A DNA stretch of 9,215 nucleotides, from positions 1 through 9,215 of the forward strand of contig JAOUOQ010000059.1 in the NCBI GenBank assembly GCA_029880275.1, in the 5' to 3' direction. The stretch comes from Candidatus Aminicenantota bacterium (GTDB lineage Bacteria; Acidobacteriota; B3-B38; Guanabaribacteriales; B3-B38). Shown piece after piece: positions 1 to 6,828 of this stretch. Below the pieces are notes generated by a model, which was not told the DNA's origin, made no database searches, and saw only the letters and a list, made by a program, of their open reading frames with translations. Made by a program: the position numbers and the translations under genes. Position 1 is the stretch's first letter. The number at the start of each line of letters is the position of its first letter.

Positions 1-584
1 TTTTGCCCCACTAGGTCTTTTGCGGCTTCCTGGTCCGAAGCGGCAACCACTGCTACTGCTTTAGGCATATTCTTATTTATCAGTAATAATGCTCTGTTAA
101 GCATGCCAAGGTTAAACTCCTTATCCCCCAGGGGATTGATAACCACTATATTGCCGCTCACCTGAAGTTTGGAAATCTCCTCCGCAGAGTTTGCAGTGGC
201 ACTGGATAAGCATATAATTGAACCCTGTATCTGGTCGCCATTAAGAAATGGGTCCCAGGATATCACCTCTAATCCTACTTTCCTTCCTTCAGCCAGCCCC
301 AGCGAAGCACTCAGAGGGTTGTAGATGGAAAAATGAAAATTCTCCTTTTTAACCTGCAACTTGTATTCTAACATCTGCTCTCTGATGTATTGAGCAGCTT
401 GCGCGTCGCCTTCACTACCGGCTAAACGGTTACCCAGCGTAGAGAGATACTCCACATGGCGGAGAAGCTCCTTTCTCGCCTTCTGAGCAAATAAAAGCTC
501 ACTCTTGATAAATAATAGACCAGCGCAGACTATAAAAAAGATGACAAAAATAAGCCTTTTGTTTCTCAGATAATTGAAGAACAC
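1..584 (-). CDS. Membrane-anchored M28-family peptidase, N-terminal part (runs off the left edge)
   Basis: Only about 194 N-terminal codons are present; the C-terminal catalytic part lies beyond base 1. After a short basic start, residues 11-27 form a hydrophobic anchor (LIFVIFFIVCAGLLF). Residues 37-85 carry the pattern typical of the beginning of M28 aminopeptidase domains: HVEYLSTLGNRLAGSEGD followed by AAQYIREQM and then QVKKENFHF. Residues about 115-185 look like the protease-associated (PA) insertion common in this family, with GSIICLSS, VSGNIVVINP and KAVAVVAAS. Family members are zinc aminopeptidases or carboxypeptidases, and this one would act on the periplasmic face. The metal ligands fall outside the window, so activity cannot be judged. 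The start is GTG at 584-582, 7 nt after AGGGGGT (598-592). Another in-frame GTG at 593-591 overlaps that site, and an in-frame TAG lies at 599-597, so the gene cannot begin much earlier. It is divergent from the thioredoxin gene. Confidence 0.8.
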   Translation of the reverse strand, partial: MFFNYLRNKRLIFVIFFIVCAGLLFIKSELLFAQKARKELLRHVEYLSTLGNRLAGSEGDAQAAQYIREQMLEYKLQVKKENFHFSIYNPLSASLGLAEGRKVGLEVISWDPFLNGDQIQGSIICLSSATANSAEEISKLQVSGNIVVINPLGDKEFNLGMLNRALLLINKNMPKAVAVVAASDQEAAKDLVGQ

Positions 585-646
585 GGCTATCACCCCCTAT
601 TAAAATGTTTACAAATCTCACCCCTAATACTTTATTTCTCCTCTTA

Positions 647-674
647 TTGATATTATATAGTAAAAAATGATAAT
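647..674 (+). promoter_or_regulatory. Predicted distal promoter of the thioredoxin lipoprotein gene
   Basis: TTGATA at 647-652, a 16-bp spacer and GATAAT at 669-674 each match the sigma70 consensus at 5 of 6 positions. The start would be near 681, giving a leader of about 95 nt to the ATG at 776. A second candidate lies closer to the gene, and the sequence cannot show which is used. Confidence 0.4.
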
Positions 675-680
675 CGACCA
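652..680 (-). promoter_or_regulatory. Predicted promoter of the M28 peptidase gene
   Basis: On the minus strand a perfect TATAAT lies at 657-652. A poor -35 (TGGTCG, 680-675) sits 17 bp upstream. The expected transcript start near 645 would leave a leader of about 60 nt before the GTG at 584. The -10 overlaps the proposed -35 of an opposing promoter by one base, so the divergent genes may compete for polymerase. This is a consensus match by eye only. Confidence 0.4.
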
Positions 681-698
681 TAGTTTTTAAATTATTAA

Positions 699-727
699 TG
701 GAAAAATTTATTGAAGTCATTTATAAT
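699..727 (+). promoter_or_regulatory. Predicted proximal promoter of the thioredoxin lipoprotein gene
   Basis: TGGAAA at 699-704 (4 of 6), a 17-bp spacer and a perfect TATAAT at 722-727 give an expected start near 734, about 42 nt before the ATG at 776. If it is used, the transcript begins after the upstream ATG at 698, which supports 776 as the true start codon. Confidence 0.4.
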
Positions 728-775
728 ATCACCAGTTTTACTTGTTCAGCAAAGAAACCAACTGCGGAGGATGCC

Positions 776-1303
776 ATGGGCAAACCGAATTATGATATGA
801 AAGCATTAGCAATCCTTTTGGTCACCATATTTTCTTATGCTGGCTGTTGCTGTATATCGCCGAGCAACGAGCCAGTACTGCTGGGCAAATTTTCCGCGGA
901 GCAACTTCTGGAAAGGCTGGAGGAGTATAAAGCCCGCGTAATCCTCTATGAGCCTGACCCCGAAGCAATAACACATCTGCAATCTTACAACAAACCTCTG
1001 ACCATTGAGGTTTTTTTTGGCAGTTGGTGTCCCGATTGTCGGGAACACCTTCCTCCTTTCATCAAGGTCATTCAGGAGGCAGATAATCCCCATATCAGCA
1101 CCATCTTCATCGGTGTAAGCAGGGACAAGAAGGAACCAGCTCGCCTTCTGCAAGGGAAGGGAGTAGAGTTTGTTCCCACTTTTATCGTCTATCGTGATGC
1201 TGATGAGATAGGGAGAATAGTGGAGCACCCTCGCATTTCTATAGAGCACGATTTAATAGCTATTTTAAAGGAAAGGAAGCCTCTGCCCTTAAAAGCCCCC
1301 TGA
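776..1303 (+). CDS. Thioredoxin-fold lipoprotein with CPDC active site
   Basis: A 175-residue exported thioredoxin-like protein. Residues 8-23 are a hydrophobic signal segment ending in SYAGC, followed by three consecutive cysteines (24-26). This resembles a lipobox, though Tyr at -3 is unusual, so lipidation is likely but not certain. The thioredoxin fold follows: IEVFFGSWCPDCREHLPPF carries the redox pair Cys85 and Cys88. TIFIGVSRDKK is the next strand and EFVPTFIVYRD supplies the cis-proline (Pro134). The Trp-Cys-Pro-Asp-Cys arrangement fits a TlpA/ResA-like envelope thiol-disulfide protein, probably a reductant of extracytoplasmic disulfides; the partner is unknown. An in-frame ATG exists at 698, but I chose 776 because GGAGG (766-770) lies 5 nt upstream and because the signal segment then starts near the N-terminus. 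The gene converges on thiE with a 22-bp gap. Confidence 0.82.
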   Translation: MGKPNYDMKALAILLVTIFSYAGCCCISPSNEPVLLGKFSAEQLLERLEEYKARVILYEPDPEAITHLQSYNKPLTIEVFFGSWCPDCREHLPPFIKVIQEADNPHISTIFIGVSRDKKEPARLLQGKGVEFVPTFIVYRDADEIGRIVEHPRISIEHDLIAILKERKPLPLKAP

Positions 1304-1325
1304 TTCGTATTTTGTTTAGAGGTCT

Positions 1326-1961
1326 CTAACCTTCCTGGCGAGCACGCTGAACAGCCTCCAGAAGTTCCCGACACGCCCTGACGACATCTGGTGCCATGGT
1401 CACCGCAGAGACCACAGCCACCCCATCAGCCCCCGCCCGGATTACCTCAGCAGCGTTGTGAGAGTTGATTCCACCAATCCCCACCAGAGGAATGTTAACC
1501 GCCTCCCTTATCCTCCTGACTCCCTCCACACCCAGCGTCTCTCCCACATCCTTCTTTGTTTCGGTTGGAAAGACTCCGCTCACCGCCAGGTAATCGGCTC
1601 CCTCACTGACGGCTCTTTTAGCCTCTTCCACAGAGCGAACCGATATGCCGATAATTTTACCTTTTCCCAGCAGCCTGCGGGCTACCGAGATGGGGAGGTC
1701 TTCCTGCCCGAGATGAACCCCATCGGCATCCAGCGCCTGGGTGATATCCACTCGGTCGTTGACCAAAAAAAGTTTGCCATAGGAGCGAACCAGAGGTTTA
1801 ATCTTCAACCCCTCAAGATAGAACTCCCTGTCGGGGATATCCTTCTCTCTCAGTTGAATTACGCTGGCGCCTCCTTCCAAGGCTTTGGCGACCACCTCTA
1901 TATTTGTCCGTCCTAAAGACAGATGGCGGTCGGTTATTACATAAAGGCTCAGGTCTAACAT
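1326..1961 (-). CDS. thiE: Thiamine-phosphate synthase
   Basis: This TIM-barrel enzyme joins hydroxymethylpyrimidine diphosphate to thiazole phosphate, giving thiamin phosphate and diphosphate in the cytoplasm. At 211 residues it has the usual family length. Conserved segments appear in order: YVITD (7-11), QLREK (36-40), VNDRVD (67-72), DGVHLGQEDLP (80-90), GISVRS (105-110), FPTETKKD (131-138), GIGGI (161-165) and GVAVVSA (180-186). These cover the usual diphosphate, magnesium and thiazole-phosphate binding loops. One small departure is SGVFPT where family members generally have GPVFPT or GPIFPT. The ATG at 1961-1959 lies 4 nt after the thiM stop. The nearest purine-rich site, AGGGAG at 1980-1975, is 13 nt away, so translation is probably coupled to thiM. 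It is the last gene of its cluster. Confidence 0.96.
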   Translation of the reverse strand: MLDLSLYVITDRHLSLGRTNIEVVAKALEGGASVIQLREKDIPDREFYLEGLKIKPLVRSYGKLFLVNDRVDITQALDADGVHLGQEDLPISVARRLLGKGKIIGISVRSVEEAKRAVSEGADYLAVSGVFPTETKKDVGETLGVEGVRRIREAVNIPLVGIGGINSHNAAEVIRAGADGVAVVSAVTMAPDVVRACRELLEAVQRARQEG

Positions 1962-1965
1962 AATC

Positions 1966-2775
1966 TTACCGATGCTCCCTGATCTTTATACCCTTTCTGA
2001 CCTCCTCTGCGGTGAGGTCGTAAAGGGCATCAAAGAGGGCAACCTGAAAGCTCCCTGGCGAGCCGCTTCTCTGTGCACCTTTCTCCCCTGCTAAGCCAAA
2101 GTATCCCAGGGCAGTAGCCGCGGCTGAGAGCGGGTCGGGGTCGACGGTGGCAAAAGCCGCTATCACCGTAGTGGCAATACAGCCTGTGCCGGTAACCAGC
2201 TTCATGAGAGGATGTCCATTGGCGACCCAGACCGAGCGATACCCGTTGGTGACAAAGTCCTCCTTACCGGTTACCGCTAAGGTCGTGCTCAATTTTGTCG
2301 CTAATGATATAGCTGCCTCCACCGCTTCTATTGCCTCCTGGAAGGACTCCACCCCTTTAATAGACCCTCTCTCACCTCCCAGAGAGAGGATCTCCGCCGG
2401 GTTGCCGCGGATAACTTTCACCTTGACCTCCTGTAATATCCTCAGCGCCTCGGCAGTGCGCAGGGAAGTAGCTCCCACGCCCACGGGGTCTAATACCACC
2501 GGGATGGAGAGCTGATTTGCCCTCTGTCCGGCTTTTATCATCGACTGGACTAACTCCCGGGTGGGGGTGCCGATATTGAGCACCAGAGCCCCGGCAAAGC
2601 TCACCATCTCCTCCACCTCATCGGGGCTGTGAGCCATCACCGGCGAGGCTCCAATAGCCAGGGTGGCATTGGCGGTAGTGTTCATTACCACCATATTGGT
2701 GATGTGGTGGATTAAGGGTCTCTTCTTCCTCAGAGCTTCAATATTCTGCCAGGTTTTCTGACCAAAGTCCTCCAT
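1966..2775 (-). CDS. thiM: Hydroxyethylthiazole kinase
   Basis: This enzyme phosphorylates 4-methyl-5-(2-hydroxyethyl)thiazole with ATP, a thiazole-salvage step whose product is used directly by ThiE, encoded next. The 269-residue length is normal. The N-terminal signature PLIHHITNMVVMNTTAN is followed by LAIGASPVMAHS (39-50), DPVGVGAT (96-103) and IRGNPAEI (122-129). AVTGKEDFV (167-175) comes next, and VTGTGCIATT contains Cys199, at the position of the conserved cysteine of the anion-hole region in this ribokinase-like family. The ATG at 2775-2773 follows AAAGGT by about 8 nt, and only 13 nt separate it from the stop of the upstream membrane-protein gene. No TPP-riboswitch-like sequence lies immediately upstream. 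That is unusual for thiamin genes and suggests expression with the rest of the cluster. Confidence 0.96.
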   Translation of the reverse strand: MEDFGQKTWQNIEALRKKRPLIHHITNMVVMNTTANATLAIGASPVMAHSPDEVEEMVSFAGALVLNIGTPTRELVQSMIKAGQRANQLSIPVVLDPVGVGATSLRTAEALRILQEVKVKVIRGNPAEILSLGGERGSIKGVESFQEAIEAVEAAISLATKLSTTLAVTGKEDFVTNGYRSVWVANGHPLMKLVTGTGCIATTVIAAFATVDPDPLSAAATALGYFGLAGEKGAQRSGSPGSFQVALFDALYDLTAEEVRKGIKIREHR

Positions 2776-2788
2776 TCACTTTTACCTT

Positions 2789-4792
2789 TTAAGCCTGAAA
2801 AGTGGTACAGGTGAATAGAGTGATATTGGCTAATAGGTGCACCACAAAAGTAGCGGCTAAGCTCTGTCTCTTAATATAAATCCACCCTAATAGAAGCCCG
2901 GCTATGAAGGTCAAGCTTATAAAGCCACTTACCTCGGAGGGTGAAAGACCGGGATATCCTAAATGACCCAGGGCAAAAATCAGACTGGTAGCTATCAGGG
3001 TGATGACCCACCTCCACCTTGTCGGGCTCATTACTTTCCCCAGTAGACGATAGGTGATTACTATAAGGAGAGCCCTGCCAAACTCCTGGATGATGGCGCT
3101 TGCCGGATATCGACTCAGAGCGGCGCTCAACTCCCCCCAGGTAGGAAATTTAAGGGTCCCCATCCCCCAAAGATACATCAAGGGAAGGCTCAACCCTAAA
3201 AGCACAGCCAGAGTGATGCCAGCTAAAGAGAGCTCCTGGTATCCAAAGTGAAAATTATACCCTATCTCCCTGCGGAGACCAATGATAAGGAGGAAAAAGA
3301 CCAGCGCCATGACAACATACCATCCTGGTCCCCGGTCGAGGTTGATCTCCGAAGGGGGCCGCTCCCTCACGAAATCGACCAGAGCATCCAATCCCACCTG
3401 GGCAAAATAATCCCTGTCAATGCGGGAAGGAATAATAAGGGAGAAGGAGTCAATACGATTAACATCCCTGAACAGCTGTACCAGCGCCGAGGGGGTTTGC
3501 TGCTCCCCCTGGCAGAATTCCCAGCATTTGACCTGCTGGTGGTAAAGGCGGATAGCAGACAGTATTGTGCTGCGGCTGGAAGAGCTCAGGTCCCATGAGC
3601 CGACCACATTGATATCTTCGGCAACCAATCGATTGACGGTATGGTATACTCTATCCCCCTCCATGGGGACCCTTACCCAGGGGCTATTAGTCAGATCGGC
3701 AACCCTCCCCTCGACTTCTTCTGGCCTGGACACTGTGGGAAGAAGATTCGTTCCCCAAAGCAAGCTGTTGTCACCCGGAGGGGAGGGATCAAGATATCTG
3801 ATTCTTACCCATTGTAGGCGGGGGTCTGCTTCCTGCTCTGTCTGATGTAAAACCACTTTGTACTGAAGATATTTATCAGGGGGACTGTCGATTGAACTAC
3901 TTCGCCAGGAGCCAGAAGGGGACGACCATGGAGTCCACGATGGACCATCGGTGTCGTGCGTGTTGCCAGTTCTGGTTTGCACATATACACCCTCTTCTCC
4001 CGTCCAGCTGATGTCCCAGAAGGCTCTGATGGTGCCCACCCCTATGGGATGGGAGATAAACTCCCCCTTTTTGACTCCAGGTTTGATGCGTAGGGATTGG
4101 GAAGGGGGATGGTATTCCAGTCCGTTAATGACCCCGAGGGTCTGATAATATGGCATCGGATGAGTGAGGGTGACCCCTTTGTGGAATCTTATCCAATCTA
4201 TCTTTACCTGGTTGCCCGACTTTCCTTCAGGGGGGTCGAAGCGAAGTGTTTTGATAAAGCCAACGGTCCCCCCCCATTGGTTCTTATGCCTATCGGGCTC
4301 GGGCAAAGTGTAGAAATCGGTCTCCCACAAGTCAATGCTGTATTCTTTCCACCCCGATTCTACCTTCAGAGGCGCAGAAAAGGCGCCCTCTTTGCCGGAA
4401 TCTGGAGTATCACACCAGAAGAATATCTGCATCTCACCAGGCTGCTCGGAATACATTCTGAGTGATAAGATATAGAATCGCTTCGGGTCGAGCTTCTCGC
4501 CTTTCAGGTTCAGATAAAAATAGGGGTCTTTCCCGGTGATAAAAGCAAGAACCCCATTCTCAAAGTTTACATTCCCTATGTCGTTGGCATTGGGAAGGAT
4601 GTCCCCCTGAAGGTTCATCTCCCATGAGAAAAGGGAGGTGTAACGGGCGTAATGCTCGCGCTGGAAGAGCTGCTGCCCGTATCTCCTTCTGCCATAGTAC
4701 TCCCTTGCTTCCCAGGTTATAATAAAGGCTATTCCGCAGACTACCAGTATCTTAAGAAATATTTTTAATGAATATATTCCTCTTTTTTTCAT
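2789..4792 (-). CDS. Multidomain membrane protein: two beta-sandwich domains, a TIM-barrel-like region and a CPBP (CAAX-protease-like) membrane domain
   Basis: I recognise the parts of this 667-residue protein but not the whole. Residues 9-26 form an N-terminal anchor. Residues about 52-206 resemble a carbohydrate-binding jelly roll, with FFWCDTP, WKEYSIDLW and LRFDPP...VKIDWIRF. Residues about 220-335 form a second beta-sandwich of a type often attached to extracellular proteins (YVQTRTGNT, WTPWS, SPPDKYLQYKVVL, RLQWVRIRYL). Residues about 340-480 (LLWGTNLLPTV, SPWVRVP, VKCWEFCQGEQ) look like a shortened glycosidase-type barrel; this is the weakest call. From 490 to the end there are six hydrophobic segments with CPBP motifs FALGH (606-610) and HLLAN (652-656). 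The first CPBP motif, normally EExxxR, reads QEFGR (569-573), so the first Glu is missing and the spacing is one residue short. Proteolysis is therefore doubtful. The ATG at 4792-4790 has a weak AAGAG site. The gene lies between the polyprenyl synthase gene and thiM on the same strand. Confidence 0.72.
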   Translation of the reverse strand: MKKRGIYSLKIFLKILVVCGIAFIITWEAREYYGRRRYGQQLFQREHYARYTSLFSWEMNLQGDILPNANDIGNVNFENGVLAFITGKDPYFYLNLKGEKLDPKRFYILSLRMYSEQPGEMQIFFWCDTPDSGKEGAFSAPLKVESGWKEYSIDLWETDFYTLPEPDRHKNQWGGTVGFIKTLRFDPPEGKSGNQVKIDWIRFHKGVTLTHPMPYYQTLGVINGLEYHPPSQSLRIKPGVKKGEFISHPIGVGTIRAFWDISWTGEEGVYVQTRTGNTHDTDGPSWTPWSSPSGSWRSSSIDSPPDKYLQYKVVLHQTEQEADPRLQWVRIRYLDPSPPGDNSLLWGTNLLPTVSRPEEVEGRVADLTNSPWVRVPMEGDRVYHTVNRLVAEDINVVGSWDLSSSSRSTILSAIRLYHQQVKCWEFCQGEQQTPSALVQLFRDVNRIDSFSLIIPSRIDRDYFAQVGLDALVDFVRERPPSEINLDRGPGWYVVMALVFFLLIIGLRREIGYNFHFGYQELSLAGITLAVLLGLSLPLMYLWGMGTLKFPTWGELSAALSRYPASAIIQEFGRALLIVITYRLLGKVMSPTRWRWVITLIATSLIFALGHLGYPGLSPSEVSGFISLTFIAGLLLGWIYIKRQSLAATFVVHLLANITLFTCTTFQA

Positions 4793-4870
4793 GTAAGCTC
4801 TTGAAGGGAAAATACCTTTTCGAGAAGATGACTACTTAAAACGCCCTTTGAAGAATAACCTAAGAGGGGC

Positions 4871-5845
4871 TCACCTATCCCTGTAAACAACAAAATCAGC
4901 CAGCCTCTCCATTGCTTGCCGAGCCGGGGTATTGTCAAAAGAAGTAAGGCAGTGTTTAGCTATGGTGGCATAATGAAGTGCCTTTTGCTGCATGGCTGCT
5001 TTAATCTCATAGTCCCGCATCAGCTGGACAATCTCCTTCCAGAAAAGGGGATAGGACTCCTTTCCCTGTAAGCTCCCTTTTATCATCTTTAATAAGCGTT
5101 TATCCGCTTTTTGAAGCAGATATATCAGGGGTAAGGTGACCTTCTCCTCTTTAAGATCAGTCCCCACCGGCTTACCCAATTCCTCTTCGCTGGCAAAATA
5201 ATCGAGCAGGTCGTCGATGAGCTGGAAGGCAATGCCAAGATTGAGCCCATAAGCCCTCAAAGCCTCCTCCTGCTGGGGGGATACATCTGCCAATACCCCT
5301 CCAATCTGGCTGCAGCCTGAAAACAGACAGGCGGTTTTGCCTTTGATAATCTCGGTGTATTCCTCCTCGCTGAGGGTTACATCCCCTCTTTTGGTGGTCT
5401 GGATAATCTCTGCTTCTATCATATTTTTGGTCACCGAAGAGAGGATTCTTATGATCTTGAGATTAGACTGCTGGAGGGCTATGTCTATTGAATTAATGTA
5501 TATGTAATCGCCCAGCAGAACTGTGAGGTCATTACCCCAGCGAAAGTTGATGGAGGGCATACCCCTGCGTATGGCAGCCTCATCAACAATGTCATCATGA
5601 ATAAGGGAAGCAGTGTGGATGAACTCCATAATCGTCCCATACAAAATGTCCTCATCGCCCTGGTAGCCACCAAGACGGGCGCTCAGCAGTAGCAAAGCAG
5701 GGCGTATCCTCTTCCCTTTACTCAGGTATATATGTTCACCAATCCTGGATATTATATCTATATGGGAATCGAGTCTTTTCTCAATCTCGCTCTCCAGCTG
5801 GAGAAGCTTGCCATCAATTAGATGAAATATAGCCTTCGGCTCCAA
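4871..5845 (-). CDS. Long-chain trans-polyprenyl diphosphate synthase
   Basis: The enzyme condenses isopentenyl diphosphate onto an allylic primer to make an all-trans polyprenyl chain, such as a menaquinone or ubiquinone side chain. The 324 residues match the family. GKRIRP (44-49) binds diphosphate. The first aspartate-rich motif is DDIVD (84-88), followed by RRG (93-95). The second is DDLLD (211-215), with GKPVGTDL (224-231) and EKVTLPL (234-240) after it. Ala79 and Ser80, the -5 and -4 positions before the first motif, are small. Known chain-length rules link this to products longer than farnesyl diphosphate, as in IspB or HepT. I leave the symbol blank because the exact length cannot be read. 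The start is TTG at 5845-5843, 8 nt after AGGGGGT (5859-5853). That site overlaps the stop of the upstream gene, so translation is probably coupled. Confidence 0.93.
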   Translation of the reverse strand: MEPKAIFHLIDGKLLQLESEIEKRLDSHIDIISRIGEHIYLSKGKRIRPALLLLSARLGGYQGDEDILYGTIMEFIHTASLIHDDIVDEAAIRRGMPSINFRWGNDLTVLLGDYIYINSIDIALQQSNLKIIRILSSVTKNMIEAEIIQTTKRGDVTLSEEEYTEIIKGKTACLFSGCSQIGGVLADVSPQQEEALRAYGLNLGIAFQLIDDLLDYFASEEELGKPVGTDLKEEKVTLPLIYLLQKADKRLLKMIKGSLQGKESYPLFWKEIVQLMRDYEIKAAMQQKALHYATIAKHCLTSFDNTPARQAMERLADFVVYRDR

Positions 5846-5857
5846 ACTGACTACCCC

Positions 5858-6625
5858 CTATTTTTTCTCTTGTAAAGCTCCAAAGACAGCTTGATCATTT
5901 TGCTTTTTTTCCACTCCTTCCCTGGGTGGACTCATTGGGGTGAAATTGAACAGCTTATCCAACCTCCCCTGAAGGAAGCGGTAACAGAAACCGTTTGAGT
6001 AATACCACCACAGCTCCCCCTGCTCACCTTTTTGTACAGTGAAGTTCTCTACCTTATCGGGCACCCCCCTCAAGCGGAGGATTCTCCCCTGGTCGCTGTT
6101 GGCTCCCAGTTCTTCTATCCTGGATTTTATCTCAGGCCACTGTGGATTGTATGTTAAAGTTCTATTGACAGTTATCTCAGCAGTCTCTTCTTTAAAAACA
6201 GCACTGGAGATGTCTTCATCTGGGGGGATGGTGTATACTATGGAATCAAACTGATTCTCGCTATAGAAGCTCAGCACATAACGATTATAATAAGAGTCTA
6301 TTAGAGCTACAATCTCATAAAGCCCCTTGCTATCAGTTCTGGTCTCTATTACCTTCTTGTCTAATATTGAGGGGGTAGGAGCCTGAAGATTCTCCTCCAC
6401 TCTCTGAGCGATCAGCCTTACGGGGGTGTTGGGGACAGGATAACCGCTCTCGTTAACCACCGCTCCTCTTATCATCATCTCTCTGGTTTTTAATCCGACT
6501 CCCTGCTGAAAACCCGCCACCTCCAGCAAAACCGATAAAACGATAACCAATGCTCCGAAAGCAGCCCGTTGAAAGAGTCTACTTCTGCAATAGAAAATAG
6601 TCCTCAGGCAAGTTCTCCTGTTCAA
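5858..6625 (-). CDS. Exported protein with carboxypeptidase-regulatory-like (Ig) domain and SmpA-like C-terminal domain
   Basis: The role of this 255-residue protein is unknown. A basic N-terminus (residues 1-20) leads into a hydrophobic stretch (21-38) that acts as a signal peptide or anchor. Residues about 51-155 look like a carboxypeptidase-regulatory Ig-like domain: IRGAVVNESGYPVPNTPVRLIAQ is the first strand pair, and TRTDSKGLYEI is the typical 'DxxGxY' turn. Residues about 180-225 read LRGVPDKVEN, GELWWYYSNG and CYRFLQGRLDK. This echoes the 'GxPDxV...WYY...F.xGxL' pattern of SmpA/OmlA-like (BamE-type) folds, which suggests an envelope role; this is a pattern match, not proof. The TTG start (6625-6623) follows GAGGAG (6636-6631) with 5-nt spacing, and an in-frame TAA lies four codons upstream. 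It is the first gene of the cluster and ends 12 nt before the polyprenyl synthase gene. Confidence 0.7.
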   Translation of the reverse strand: MNRRTCLRTIFYCRSRLFQRAAFGALVIVLSVLLEVAGFQQGVGLKTREMMIRGAVVNESGYPVPNTPVRLIAQRVEENLQAPTPSILDKKVIETRTDSKGLYEIVALIDSYYNRYVLSFYSENQFDSIVYTIPPDEDISSAVFKEETAEITVNRTLTYNPQWPEIKSRIEELGANSDQGRILRLRGVPDKVENFTVQKGEQGELWWYYSNGFCYRFLQGRLDKLFNFTPMSPPREGVEKKQNDQAVFGALQEKK

Positions 6626-6637
6626 TCTTCTCCTCAG

Positions 6638-6745
6638 TTAGAGCAATGATTGGTAAATTATCATATTAATGCCCGGGTCGCTAACCCTTGAAGCCCGGAT
6701 AACCTCGTGCATATTAATCCATGAAATGCTATCAAATGAGTTCAT
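6638..6745 (-). other. Possible 35-codon leader ORF in the 5' leader of the cluster
   Basis: An ATG at 6745-6743 opens a 35-codon frame ending at TAA (6640-6638). It is in the same frame as the TTG-start gene that follows four codons later. The ribosome site is weak (AGAAGAG about 7 nt upstream). The product contains the tripeptide INM twice because the DNA repeats ATTAATATG. It resembles no protein I know. It may be a leader peptide, translated leader RNA or chance. Confidence 0.2.
6662..6718. repeat. Short direct repeats flanking a GC-rich core in the cluster leader
   Basis: CATATTAAT occurs at 6662-6670 and again at 6710-6718 in the same orientation, 39 bp apart. The core between them contains GCCCGG twice (6671-6676 and 6693-6698) and GGGT-TAGCG-ACCC on the minus strand. 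It is more GC-rich than the AT-rich flanks. It could fold in the transcript or be the trace of a small repetitive element, and I do not recognise a named family. Confidence 0.4.
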
Positions 6746-6799
6746 CAGAAGGCTCTTCTATTCTGAGCAACCAATAGGTTCTCGCTTATTTTTCAAAAT

Positions 6800-6828
6800 A
6801 TAATACCACCTAAGAGGTCTAAATTCAA
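6800..6828 (-). promoter_or_regulatory. Predicted promoter of the five-gene cluster (Ig-like protein to thiE)
   Basis: On the minus strand, TTGAAT (6828-6823), a 17-bp spacer and TATTAT (6805-6800) match the sigma70 consensus at 4 and 5 of 6 positions. TGG directly before the -10 adds an extended -10 element. A start near 6793 gives an untranslated leader of about 168 nt, long enough to hold a regulatory structure. Confidence 0.55.

Noticed and set aside
499..720. A 73-codon minus-strand frame with an ATG near the left end
   Set aside because: It overlaps the M28 peptidase start in another frame, has no recognisable features and is explained as a shadow plus AT-rich intergenic sequence.
698..775. 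Upstream in-frame ATG that would lengthen the thioredoxin lipoprotein by 26 residues
   Set aside because: It lacks a ribosome site, would bury the signal segment, and a good TATAAT promoter lies downstream of it. The ATG at 776 has GGAGG at proper spacing.
1316..1329. Inverted repeat TTAGAG-GT-CTCTAA between the convergent genes, considered as a bidirectional terminator
   Set aside because: The loop is only 2 nt (or 4 nt with a shorter stem), the stem is AT-rich and no T-run follows on either strand.
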